From positions 1 to 12,194 of the forward strand of contig JAABSI010000088.1 of NCBI GenBank assembly GCA_011390455.1: DNA of 12,194 nucleotides. Reading direction: 5' to 3'. Shown piece after piece: positions 1-6,397 of this stretch. Position numbers and translations under genes: made by a program. The notes below the pieces were generated by a model, which saw only the letters and a program-made list of their open reading frames with translations, was not told the DNA's origin and made no database searches. Origin of the DNA: Trueperaceae bacterium. Its GTDB lineage: Bacteria; Deinococcota; Deinococci; Deinococcales; Trueperaceae. Each line of letters opens with the position of its first letter. Position 1 is the stretch's first letter.

Positions 1-994
1 ACCAGGCCAGCGCGACGCCCATCGCGAGGACCGAGCGGCCGCCGCGGTGGCGCCAACCGTCGCGCACGACCTCGAACCAGGGCGGGCGCAGGCGCACCGC
101 CACGTTGTCGTACGGGCAGGCCCGCACGCAGTTCAGGCACAGGGTGCAGTCCATCGTCGACGTCATCGCGGGGACGAAGAGCCCGGTCTCGCAGCCGGGG
201 AAGCGGCCGACGCCGTTCGGGGCCGTGACGTCCGCGAGCGGGACGAAGGCCGCCTTGCGCGGGCCGTCCACCGCTCCGCGCAGCGCGCCGGCCGCATCGC
301 GCCAGCGCGCCTCGTCCTCGGCGACGTCGGTGATGCGGCCGTGGAGGCACGGCTTGTGGACGCAGCGATCGCACACGTCGGGATCGACGGTCGTGATCTG
401 GGTCGGCGACACGGAGGCGAGCGCGAAGTTGAAGTTCCCCAGCGGGCAGACGTAGCGGCAGAAGGTGCCGGCCGGGAAGAGCACGTCGACGGCGAGGGCG
501 GCTAGGAAGTAGCCGACCACGAGCCACGCGGTGAGCCAGGGGCTGGCCCACAGGTCGAGGGCCTCGTACGCGTAGAAGAAGGCCAGGAGCAGCGCGACGA
601 CCAGCCACTTCGAGCGCAGCGCGCGCGGCCACCGCAGGTCGACGCGCAGCAGGCCCTTGAGGAAGCGCGCCGGCCCGCGGGTCAGCATCAGCGGGCACGC
701 CGCGCAGAACAGGTTGCCGACGACGAGCAGGGCGATGACGACCAGCCCGCGGTAGTGGAGCCAGACGGTGGTCGTCGCGAGGTTGCGGGGCGCGAGCTGG
801 CGTCCGGTGAAGCCGTCGACGACGATGAGGAGCGCCAGGAGGAGCAGCGGCAGCTGGATGGCCAGCCGCGCGTAGCGCCAGCGCGCGAAGCGGCGCAAAC
901 CGGGGAGCCGCAGCAGGTCGGGGCCGGAGGGTCGAGCGTCGCCGGGTCGAGCGTCGCCGGGCCGAGCGCCGGAAGCCATCGGGAGATCGATCAT
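1..994 (-). CDS. Membrane-bound 4Fe-4S protein, NapH/NosR/FesM-like (C-terminus beyond window)
   Basis: Read from the reverse strand; 331 codons are visible and the frame runs off the left edge. About four hydrophobic segments lie near residues 44-60, 82-100, 129-147 and 155-175, and another may begin at 321. Cysteine motifs seen are FCAACP (C97, C100), FCRYVCPLG (C179, C183), CDRCVHKPC (C208, C211, C216), a lone FPGC (C268), and a classical CTLCLNCVRACPY (C283, C286, C289, C293). The paired FCxx(x)CP motifs at membrane-segment ends followed by cytoplasmic clusters are the layout of NapH/NosR/CcoG/FesM polyferredoxins, which pass electrons between membrane quinones or dehydrogenases and a partner. 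The partner here is unknown. The ATG at 994 is chosen because TACCAT lies 7 nt upstream, although there is no Shine-Dalgarno; an ATG at 979 is the alternative. It follows phoU by 60 nt on the same strand but probably has its own promoter. Family type is fairly sure, exact function is not. Confidence 0.82.
   Translation of the reverse strand, partial: MIDLPMASGARPGDARPGDARPSGPDLLRLPGLRRFARWRYARLAIQLPLLLLALLIVVDGFTGRQLAPRNLATTTVWLHYRGLVVIALLVVGNLFCAACPLMLTRGPARFLKGLLRVDLRWPRALRSKWLVVALLLAFFYAYEALDLWASPWLTAWLVVGYFLAALAVDVLFPAGTFCRYVCPLGNFNFALASVSPTQITTVDPDVCDRCVHKPCLHGRITDVAEDEARWRDAAGALRGAVDGPRKAAFVPLADVTAPNGVGRFPGCETGLFVPAMTSTMDCTLCLNCVRACPYDNVAVRLRPPWFEVVRDGWRHRGGRSVLAMGVALAW
931..972. repeat. 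15-bp tandem repeat inside the FeS gene N-terminus
   Basis: The unit gtcgagcgtcgccgg occurs at 931-945 and again at 946-960, with a decayed third copy at 961-972. Because 15 is a multiple of 3 the repeat stays in frame and encodes an ARPGD-type pentapeptide repeat (residues about 10-24) in the short, probably disordered N-terminal tail. This looks like local slippage in a non-essential region, not a regulatory element. Confidence 0.75.
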
Positions 995-1001
995 CGGGGC
1001 G

Positions 1002-1007
1002 ATGGTA
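1002..1007 (-). promoter_or_regulatory. Putative -10 (TACCAT) of a leaderless FeS-gene transcript
   Basis: On the reverse strand TACCAT is followed by 7 nt and then the ATG at 994, so a transcript would start at or next to the start codon. No Shine-Dalgarno precedes this ATG. The spacing matches five other genes or ORFs in this window. No convincing -35 is visible. Confidence 0.45.
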
Positions 1008-1054
1008 TCGCAGAGGCGCGCGCCGAACCGCGGCCGCCGATTCGGTGCGGGACG

Positions 1055-1717
1055 CTAGATCCGCTGTCCGGTCAACCAGAACACGATGTGCTCGTTCACG
1101 TTCTCGAGGTGGTCGCCGCAGCGCTCGAGGTAGCGCGCCACGGCGAGCAGCTTCGTCGCCGCGTTGATCGTGTGCGGGTCCGCCATCATGTAGGTCAGGA
1201 GTTCGCGTTGCACCTGCTCGTAGAGCTCGTCGATCTCCTCGTCCATGTCCAGCGCCTGGCGGGCCGCCACGGCGTCGCCCTCGGCCATCGCCCGCATGGT
1301 GACCTCGAGCATCTCGTCGAGGATCGCGAGGATCCGCGCCATGTCCAGGTACTTCTTGAGCGGTGGGGCGCTGGCCAACTCGGCCCCGGCGCGTGCGACG
1401 TGCACCGCGTAGTCGCCCGCCCGCTCGACGTCGGCGAGGGCCTGGACGATCGCGCCCAAGAAGCGCAGATCGCGCGCCGCCGGCTGGCGGCGCGCGATGA
1501 TCGTCAGGCACTGCGTCTCGAGCTCGCGCTGCAGGGCGTCGATCGCGCGGTCGCCGGCCACGCAGCGCTCGCTCGCAGCGGGGTCCGCGTCGATCAACGC
1601 GCTGCGCGCGAGCTGCACCGATTCGCGCACCATCGAAAGCATCCGCACCGTGGTCGCGTTGACCTGCTGGAGTTCTTGCTCGAGCACGTTCATGCCTTGA
1701 TGTACCATGCGCATCAT
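1055..1717 (-). CDS. phoU: PhoU phosphate-signalling regulator
   Basis: Up to 220 residues, the usual PhoU length. The family consists of two three-helix bundles that bind metal and link the Pst phosphate transporter to the PhoR kinase, repressing the Pho response when phosphate is plentiful. Both metal-site signatures are visible: a first-repeat segment with DVERAGDYAVHVA (residues about 136-148 here written as ADVERAGDY) and the second-repeat YLERCGDHLENV near the C-terminus. The protein is acidic and helical, with no membrane segments. The start is uncertain: ATGs occur at 1717, 1714, 1708 and 1693. An MR... beginning at 1714 resembles other PhoU proteins, while a promoter placed from the Pho box would favour a downstream start; none has a well-spaced Shine-Dalgarno. 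It is divergent from the phoB-like gene and preceded by a Pho-box-like repeat. No pst transporter genes are in view. Confidence 0.93.
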   Translation of the reverse strand: MMRMVHQGMNVLEQELQQVNATTVRMLSMVRESVQLARSALIDADPAASERCVAGDRAIDALQRELETQCLTIIARRQPAARDLRFLGAIVQALADVERAGDYAVHVARAGAELASAPPLKKYLDMARILAILDEMLEVTMRAMAEGDAVAARQALDMDEEIDELYEQVQRELLTYMMADPHTINAATKLLAVARYLERCGDHLENVNEHIVFWLTGQRI

Positions 1718-1729
1718 CGTGCTGCAGGG

Positions 1730-1747
1730 ACGTCAGGACAGGGTCAG
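1730..1747 (-). promoter_or_regulatory. Pho-box-like direct repeat facing phoU
   Basis: On the reverse strand the sequence reads CTGACCC-TGTC-CTGACGT: two CTGAC heptamers spaced 11 bp start to start. This is the 7+4+7 geometry of the PhoB box (CTGTCAT-N4-CTGTCAT). It lies 12 bp upstream of the outermost phoU ATG and points toward phoU. Confidence 0.5.
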
Positions 1748-1762
1748 GGGTCGGCGACGGGT

Positions 1763-1772
1763 CGGGCGCCCG
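1763..1772. promoter_or_regulatory. Short perfect palindrome between the two Pho boxes
   Basis: CGGGCGCCCG is a perfect 10-bp palindrome in the phoU/phoB intergenic region between the two outward-facing boxes. In DNA this GC-rich such palindromes can arise by chance, so a regulatory role is only a possibility. Confidence 0.2.
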
Positions 1773-1776
1773 CGCC

Positions 1777-1794
1777 CTGACGGTTCCCTGACGA
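1777..1794 (+). promoter_or_regulatory. Pho-box-like direct repeat facing phoB
   Basis: CTGACGG-TTCC-CTGACGA has two CTGAC heptamers spaced 11 bp, matching PhoB-box geometry. It ends 9 nt upstream of a TATCCT -10 candidate, close to the placement of Pho boxes in characterised PhoB-activated promoters, where the box replaces the -35. It supports autoregulation of phoB-phoR. Confidence 0.55.
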
Positions 1795-1803
1795 ACGCCC
1801 CGC

Positions 1804-1809
1804 TATCCT
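1804..1809 (+). promoter_or_regulatory. Putative -10 (TATCCT) of phoB
   Basis: TATCCT lies 9 nt after the Pho-box-like repeat. Six nucleotides then lead to an ATG at 1816, so the predicted transcription start coincides with that ATG and lies 22 nt before the phoB GTG. Confidence 0.5.
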
Positions 1810-1815
1810 GCGGGC

Positions 1816-1845
1816 ATGGAGTCCGGAGCGCACGCACGTGGCTAA
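1816..1845 (+). CDS. Possible 9-codon leader ORF overlapping the phoB start
   Basis: ATG at 1816 opens MESGAHARG and stops at TAA 1843-1845. It is out of frame with phoB and ends inside it, with the phoB GTG (1838) five nucleotides before the stop. The ATG sits exactly where transcription from TATCCT should begin, so it could be translated as a leaderless mini-ORF that delivers ribosomes to phoB. The phoB Shine-Dalgarno GGAG (1825-1828) lies within it. With only nine codons, coding evidence is absent and the call rests on position alone. Confidence 0.25.
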   Translation: MESGAHARG

Positions 1846-2497
1846 CGGCACGGTTCTGGTGGTCGAGGACGACGCGACGGTGCGGGAGCTCGTCGGGTTC
1901 CACCTGTCGCGCGCCGGCTTCGAGGTGGTCGAGGCCGCCGACGCCTCGAGCGCCTGGCAGCGGCTCGACGGCATCGACGCGGTCGTCCTCGACCGGATGC
2001 TCCCCGACCTCTCGGGCGTGGCGTGGTTGCGGCGCCTGCGGGCCGGTCCGCAGGCGGCGATTCCGGTGCTGATGCTCACGGCGCGCGCCTCCGAGGTCGA
2101 CCGCGTCGAGGGGCTCGAGGCGGGCGCCGACGATTACCTGGTCAAGCCCTTCAGCGCCGCCGAACTGGTGGCCCGCGTGCGGGCGTTGTTGCGGCGGGTG
2201 CGCCCGGCGCAGCGCCTCACCTTCGGCGACCTGAGCGTCGACCTCGAAGGGGCGCGGGTCGCGATCAAAGGCCGCGAGCTCGGCCTGACGCGTCGGGAGT
2301 ACGAGCTGCTCGCCTGCCTCGCGAGCCACCCCGGCCGCGCCTTCACCCGCACCGAGCTGCTCGATCGCGTGTGGGGCGAGGATTTCGTCGGTACGGAGCG
2401 GACCGTCGATCAACACGTCGCGCAGCTGCGCGCGCGGCTCGGCGCGGAGCGCATCGAGACCGTGCGCGGGCGCGGCTACCGCTTCGTCGCGGGTTGA
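1838..2497 (+). CDS. phoB: PhoB-like OmpR-family response regulator
   Basis: 219 residues, the normal size for an OmpR/PhoB regulator. The receiver domain (about 4-115) has the acidic pair E10-D11-D12, phosphoacceptor D52 in VVLDRMLPD, T81 in MLTA and K103 in LVKPF. The C-terminal winged-helix domain (about 125-217) has the LTRREYELLACL helix, RTELLDRVWG and the RTVDQHVAQLRARL recognition helix, ending in GRGYRF. It should bind Pho-box DNA when phosphorylated. The GTG start is set by GGAG at 1825-1828, 9 nt upstream. It is followed directly by its kinase (TGA at 2495, next GTG at 2499) and diverges from phoU. Assignment to PhoB, and not another OmpR-type regulator, rests on the phoU neighbour and the Pho-box-like sites. 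Confidence 0.9.
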   Translation: MANGTVLVVEDDATVRELVGFHLSRAGFEVVEAADASSAWQRLDGIDAVVLDRMLPDLSGVAWLRRLRAGPQAAIPVLMLTARASEVDRVEGLEAGADDYLVKPFSAAELVARVRALLRRVRPAQRLTFGDLSVDLEGARVAIKGRELGLTRREYELLACLASHPGRAFTRTELLDRVWGEDFVGTERTVDQHVAQLRARLGAERIETVRGRGYRFVAG

Positions 2498-2498
2498 C

Positions 2499-3452
2499 GT
2501 GCCGCTGCCCGCCTGGTCCGACGCGCTCGCCGACGGCATCGTCCTGGTCGAGGGTGCGCAGGTCGTGGCGGTCAACGCCGCGGCCGCCGCGATGCTCCAG
2601 GTCGATCCGGAGCGGGCGGTCGGTGCGGCGCTGATCGCGGTGGTGCGCGACCACCGGCTGGAGGCCCTGCGACCAGAGGACGGCCCGCGCGAGTTCGTGA
2701 CCCGGGGTCGCCACCTCGAGGCGCTCGCGTTCGCGGGCGGGCTGCGGCTGCGCGACGTCACCGTCCAGCGGCGCGCGCAGGAGGACGCGCGGCAGCTGCT
2801 CGCGGTGCTGTCGCACGAGCTGCGCACGCCGGTGACGACGATCCGCTCAGCGCTCGAGGCGCTCGCCTTCGACGTGCCGCCCGTCCAGCGGGAGCGGTTC
2901 CTCGCCCACGCCCAGGCCGAGGCGGAGCGTTTGGTGCGGCTGCTCGACGACCTGACGGTCGACGTCGCGCCCCCGCACGCGCGCAGCGTCCCGCTGCGCG
3001 AGGTGGCCGGGCGCGTCGAGGCGCTCCTCGCGCGCACGCTCGCGGAGCGACGGGTGCGGGTCCGCTTCGAGCTGCCGGCCGGGTCGGCGTGGGCCGACCC
3101 GGACAAGCTGCTCCAGGCCCTGCTCAACCTGGTCGAGAACGCCGCCGTGCACGGTCCGCCGGACGCCGAGGTGCGGTGCCTCGCCGAGCTCGACGCCGAG
3201 CGTCCAGGCTGGTGGCGTGTGGAGGTCCTCGACGCCGGCGGCGAGGTGCCGGTGGAGGAGATGGAGTCGTGGTTCGCGCCCCATGCGCGCGGCGAGGGGG
3301 CGACCGCCCGCGGCACCGGGCTCGGGCTCTACGTGGTGCGCTCGATCGCCGAGCGCTGGGGCGGAGCGGCTTGGGGCCGGCGCTGGGCAGAGGGGAACGC
3401 CTTCGGCTTCAGCGTGCCGCGGGAGCGGTCGGCGGTCGCGTCGGCGGCGTGA
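2499..3452 (+). CDS. phoR: PhoR-like sensor histidine kinase without membrane segments
   Basis: 317 residues. A short PAS-like region (about 5-85) precedes a HisKA domain with SHELRTP (phosphoacceptor H106) and a HATPase_c domain with the N-box LLNLVENAAVHG (N210, N214), the G1 box DAGGEV (D245) and the G2 box GTGLGLYVVR (272-281). It would phosphorylate the adjacent regulator. No signal peptide or transmembrane helix is present, although PhoR proteins are commonly membrane-anchored. The GTG start is one base after the regulator's stop, implying translational coupling. If the start is right, sensing must be cytoplasmic, plausibly through PhoU. Its last 44 nt overlap the convergent glycosyltransferase gene. 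The kinase call is firm; the PhoR name is inferred from context. Confidence 0.88.
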   Translation: MPLPAWSDALADGIVLVEGAQVVAVNAAAAAMLQVDPERAVGAALIAVVRDHRLEALRPEDGPREFVTRGRHLEALAFAGGLRLRDVTVQRRAQEDARQLLAVLSHELRTPVTTIRSALEALAFDVPPVQRERFLAHAQAEAERLVRLLDDLTVDVAPPHARSVPLREVAGRVEALLARTLAERRVRVRFELPAGSAWADPDKLLQALLNLVENAAVHGPPDAEVRCLAELDAERPGWWRVEVLDAGGEVPVEEMESWFAPHARGEGATARGTGLGLYVVRSIAERWGGAAWGRRWAEGNAFGFSVPRERSAVASAA

Positions 3453-4341
3453 TCGGCGCGTCCAGGGTCGGGCCGAACGGCGGGGCGTCGAGGTCGCCCT
3501 CCGCGAAGCGGCGGCGGACCTCGGCCCACGTCGCCCGGTCGCCGGCTTCGCGCGCGGCGAGCCCCGCGAGCGCGGCGTACCCGGCGATCGCCCACCGGTG
3601 GGCGGCCCGCAGCCAGCGCGGGCCGCGGCGGCGCGTCAGCGCGTAGCCGCCGCGCAACCCCTCGATCAGGAAGCGGCCGTCGGGCGGTGTCGCGGCACCG
3701 CCGACGTGGAGCACCTCGGTCGCGACCAGCAGGCAGCGCTCGCCTTCGTCGCGGAAGCGCTGGGCCCATTCCACGTCCTCGTTGAAGAAGCGCAGCCCGC
3801 CGTCCATCCCACCGACGCGCGCCACCGCGGCGCGGCGCACCACCACCAGGCAGCCGGAGAGCCACGGGACGGAGACCGCCGCGGTCGGCGCCGCGTCCGC
3901 CGGGCCCAGGGCGCGCCGCGAGGCCCAGCGCAGCCGCGCGACGTGCCAGCGGTAGGGGATCCCCTGGTCCTGGAGCCGGCCCGCGGGGGTCCGCGCCAGC
4001 GGCCCGGTCAGGGCGACCGAAGCGTCGTCGAACGGGGCGATCAGGTCCTCGAGGGTGCGCTCCCGGATCTCGACGTCGGCGTTCATCACCGCGACCAGCG
4101 GCGCCTGCGTGCGCTTCAGCCCGACGTTGACCGCGTGCGCGTACGAGTGGTTCGCCACCGAGCACCAGCGGAGCGCGGGGTGCGCGCCGTCGAGCTGCCG
4201 CGGCAGGCTCGGATCGAGCGCCGTGTCGACGACGAGGACGGGCGCGTCCGGTCGATGCGCCGCGAGCGCCTCGAGCGTGCGGGCGAGCAGGGTGGGGGTG
4301 CGGTGGTGCACGATCACCACCTCGAGCGCAGGAACGGCCAC
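3409..4341 (-). CDS. Family 2 glycosyltransferase (rhamnosyltransferase-like)
   Basis: 310 residues from the chosen GTG. The GT-A fold is recognisable: the N-terminal strand LEVVIVHHRTP, a donor-site AVMNADVEI (D89 as part of the DxD-like metal site), then WLSGCLVVVRRAAVARVGGMDGG-type acceptor region and FFNEDVEW (E188, D189) carrying the likely catalytic base. This arrangement is typical of WbbL/RfbF-like enzymes that move deoxyhexoses or similar sugars from nucleotide donors onto polysaccharide or lipid carriers. Donor and acceptor cannot be told from the sequence. There are no clear membrane helices. The frame is open upstream to 4503, and an ATG at 4395 would add 18 unconserved-looking residues; the GTG at 4341 puts the fold's first strand right at the N-terminus. 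It is not grouped with other cell-surface genes here. Confidence 0.83.
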   Translation of the reverse strand: MAVPALEVVIVHHRTPTLLARTLEALAAHRPDAPVLVVDTALDPSLPRQLDGAHPALRWCSVANHSYAHAVNVGLKRTQAPLVAVMNADVEIRERTLEDLIAPFDDASVALTGPLARTPAGRLQDQGIPYRWHVARLRWASRRALGPADAAPTAAVSVPWLSGCLVVVRRAAVARVGGMDGGLRFFNEDVEWAQRFRDEGERCLLVATEVLHVGGAATPPDGRFLIEGLRGGYALTRRRGPRWLRAAHRWAIAGYAALAGLAAREAGDRATWAEVRRRFAEGDLDAPPFGPTLDAPITPPTRPPTAPAAR

Positions 4342-4428
4342 GCCCGAGCATGGCACGCACGGCGCGACGGTGGGGCGCTCGCGAGCCGCTCTCATCGCGC
4401 GCCTACCCGCCCGGCGGCCCCGCAGGCG

Positions 4429-4434
4429 TAGGGT
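4429..4434 (+). promoter_or_regulatory. Putative -10 (TAGGGT) of a leaderless patatin transcript
   Basis: TAGGGT is followed by 5 nt and the GTG at 4440. No Shine-Dalgarno precedes the GTG. The same TANNNT-N5-start spacing is seen at rocF and zwf, and this supports choosing 4440 over the upstream in-frame ATG at 4350, which would overlap the divergent glycosyltransferase. Confidence 0.45.
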
Positions 4435-4439
4435 GCGGT

Positions 4440-5483
4440 GTGTTCGCATTCGATCCGGGGGCGCCGAGCGCCCCGCACGACCGCAGTCCCATCGATCCCA
4501 CACCGTCCGAACCTCAGGCCGCGCCCGAGGCGTCGGACCGTGGCGGGCGGGGCCATCGTCCGCGCGTCGGCGTGGCGCTCGGCGGCGGCAGCGCCCGCGG
4601 CTACGCGCACATCGGCGTGCTCGCCGCCCTCGAGCGCCGCGACCTGGCGCCCGACGTCCTCGTCGGCACCTCGTTCGGCGCCGTGATCGGCGCGTTGTAC
4701 GCGCTCGGGCACGATCCGGCGCGACTCCGCGCCGACGCGGAACGGATGCGCCGCCGCGACGTGCTGCCCCGGATCGTCGACGTCGGTGCTCGGCGGGGCG
4801 CGTTGTTCGCCGGCGAGCGCCTCGGGGCGTACTTCGAGAGCTTGGTGGGCGACGCCCGGATCGAGGCGTTGCCGCGGGTGCTCGCGGTCGTCGCCACCGA
4901 CCTCGACACCGGTGAGCGCGTCGTGCTCCGCGAGGGGCCGCTCGCGCTGGCGCTCCGGGCCTCGGCGTCGCTCCCCGGGTTGTTCGCGCCGGTGCTCTGG
5001 GAGGGGCGGCGGTTGATCGACGGGGGCATCGGTGCGCCGGTGCCGCTCGACACCCTGGCGGGGTTCGACGTCGACCTCACCATCGGGGTCGGCGCCGGCA
5101 TCGAGGCGCGCGATTCGCGCGCGCTGCGGGCCGCCCGCCGCGTCGCTTCGTCGCGCGCCGGCCGCTGGACGAGCCGCGCGTTGCGCGGCCGGCGCCCCGT
5201 CGGCGACCCGCGCGGGCAGCGCCCGTGGCGCACGCTCGGGCGCGCGTTGGCGCTGACCTTCGACGCCTGGGGCGATCAGGCCGACGCCCTACCCGAGGGC
5301 GACGGCGGCGTCCACCTCCAGACCCGTCCGCCGATCCACTGGCTGCGGTTCGATCGGGCGGCCGAGGCGATCATCGCCGGCGACGCGGCGTTCGAGCGTG
5401 CGTGGCCGCGCTTCGGTGCCTGGTTGGCCGACTGGCGGGATCCCGTGGCGTCGGGCGCCACCGTCGCGGTCGACCGAAGCTAG
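4440..5483 (+). CDS. Patatin-like phospholipase (RssA-type)
   Basis: 347 residues from the GTG. The patatin fold is shown by the oxyanion-hole motif GGGSARG (48-54), the nucleophile elbow GTSFG with Ser78, and DGG with Asp194 completing the Ser-Asp dyad. The family hydrolyses acyl esters of phospholipids or lysophospholipids. There is no signal peptide, so it is probably cytoplasmic or membrane-peripheral. Residues 1-41 form a proline- and charge-rich, probably disordered tail. Residues 224-268 contain 15 arginines and might contact anionic membrane surfaces. The start at 4440 is supported by the TAGGGT hexamer and by leaving room for the divergent glycosyltransferase; the upstream ATG at 4350 is less likely. 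Its stop TAG shares CTAG with the stop of the convergent arginase gene. Physiological substrate is unknown. Confidence 0.88.
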   Translation: MFAFDPGAPSAPHDRSPIDPTPSEPQAAPEASDRGGRGHRPRVGVALGGGSARGYAHIGVLAALERRDLAPDVLVGTSFGAVIGALYALGHDPARLRADAERMRRRDVLPRIVDVGARRGALFAGERLGAYFESLVGDARIEALPRVLAVVATDLDTGERVVLREGPLALALRASASLPGLFAPVLWEGRRLIDGGIGAPVPLDTLAGFDVDLTIGVGAGIEARDSRALRAARRVASSRAGRWTSRALRGRRPVGDPRGQRPWRTLGRALALTFDAWGDQADALPEGDGGVHLQTRPPIHWLRFDRAAEAIIAGDAAFERAWPRFGAWLADWRDPVASGATVAVDRS

Positions 5484-6376
5484 AGGATCGTGCGGCCGAA
5501 GAGGCTGGCCGCGAGCTCGACCATCACCCGTGCGCTCCGGTTCCGCTCGTCGAGGATCGGGTTGACCTCGACGAGGTCGACCGACGCGACGCGCCCGGAC
5601 GCGGAGAGCAACTCCATGAGCAGGTGCGCCTCGCGATAGCCGAGGCCGCCCGGCACCGGCGTTCCCACGCCGGGGGCGACGGCGGGATCGAGCACGTCGG
5701 CGTCGAAGGAGACGTGCAGGTGGTCGACGTGGGCGAGCGCCGCGAGCGCCGCCTCGGCCGTGGCGGCGACGCCGTGCCGATCGAGGTCGCTCATCGTCCA
5801 GGCGGCGAGGCCGTGCTCGTGCACGAAGGTGCGCTCCTCGGGGTCGACCGACCGCAGGCCGACGAACGCGACGTCGGAGGTGCGCACGGTCGCACCGCCG
5901 ATCGCATCGAGCAGGCGCCGATCGCCCTGGCCCAGCAGGTGGGCGAGCGGCATGCCGTGGACGTTGCCCGACGGGCTCGTCGAGGGCGTGTTGAGGTCTG
6001 CATGGGCGTCGATCCAGAGCACGCCCACGCGCCGCCCCGCCGCGCGCCTCAGGACGCCGGACACCGAACCCATCGAGACCGCGTGATCGCCGCCGAGCAC
6101 GATCGGTACCGCGCCCGTGGCGACGGCCGCGACCGCGTCCGCGAGCCGGCGGGTGACGTCGGTGATCGCATCGACGAAGCGCGCCGACGCCTCGCCCGGG
6201 GCCGCCGTGGCCTCCGCGATCGGCACCTCGACGTTGCCCAGGTCGTCGACCCGGTGGCCGAGGGCAGCCAGGGTCGGCCCGAGCCGGGCGAGGCGCAGCG
6301 CCGACGGACCCATGTCGACGCCGCGGCGCCCCGCGCCGAGGTCCATGGGCGCGCCGATGAGTTGCAGGTGGGCCAT
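5480..6376 (-). CDS. rocF: Arginase
   Basis: 298 residues, normal for arginase, which hydrolyses L-arginine to ornithine and urea with two Mn2+ ions. All metal ligands are visible: H98 in GGDHAVSMG, D123, H125 and D127 in IDAHADLN, and D225 and D227 in SFDADVLDP. The loop DLNTPSTSPSGNVHG, with H140, is the arginase version that reads the substrate's alpha-amino and carboxyl groups, and VDLVEVNP (E270) fits; agmatinase lacks this loop, so arginase is favoured. It follows zwf by 38 nt on the same strand but has its own TAGCGT hexamer 5 nt before the ATG. No other urea or arginine genes are nearby. The stop overlaps that of the convergent patatin gene in CTAG. Confidence 0.95.
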   Translation of the reverse strand: MAHLQLIGAPMDLGAGRRGVDMGPSALRLARLGPTLAALGHRVDDLGNVEVPIAEATAAPGEASARFVDAITDVTRRLADAVAAVATGAVPIVLGGDHAVSMGSVSGVLRRAAGRRVGVLWIDAHADLNTPSTSPSGNVHGMPLAHLLGQGDRRLLDAIGGATVRTSDVAFVGLRSVDPEERTFVHEHGLAAWTMSDLDRHGVAATAEAALAALAHVDHLHVSFDADVLDPAVAPGVGTPVPGGLGYREAHLLMELLSASGRVASVDLVEVNPILDERNRSARVMVELAASLFGRTIL

Positions 6377-6381
6377 GCCGG

Positions 6382-6387
6382 ACGCTA
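6382..6387 (-). promoter_or_regulatory. Putative extended -10 (TGC-TAGCGT) of leaderless rocF
   Basis: On the reverse strand GTGCTAGCGTCCGGCATG places TAGCGT 5 nt before the start codon, with TG one base upstream as in extended -10 promoters. It matches the zwf promoter at 16 of 18 positions, which argues that rocF is transcribed independently even though zwf lies just upstream. Confidence 0.5.
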
Positions 6388-6397
6388 GCACGCGCCG

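Noticed and set aside
1055..1062. A TAGCGT hexamer overlapping the phoU stop as a promoter for the FeS gene
   Set aside because: It resembles the zwf/rocF hexamer but no start codon follows within 10 nt; the TACCAT at 1002-1007 fits better.
755..1780. Long plus-strand open frame opposite the FeS gene and phoU
   Set aside because: It is the antisense shadow of phoU and its neighbour; composition is His/Arg/Ala/Gly-rich and no motif is recognisable.
1733..3316. 527-codon minus-strand open frame opposite phoB-phoR
   Set aside because: Ser/Arg/Thr-rich shadow of two clear two-component genes; high GC makes stop codons rare.
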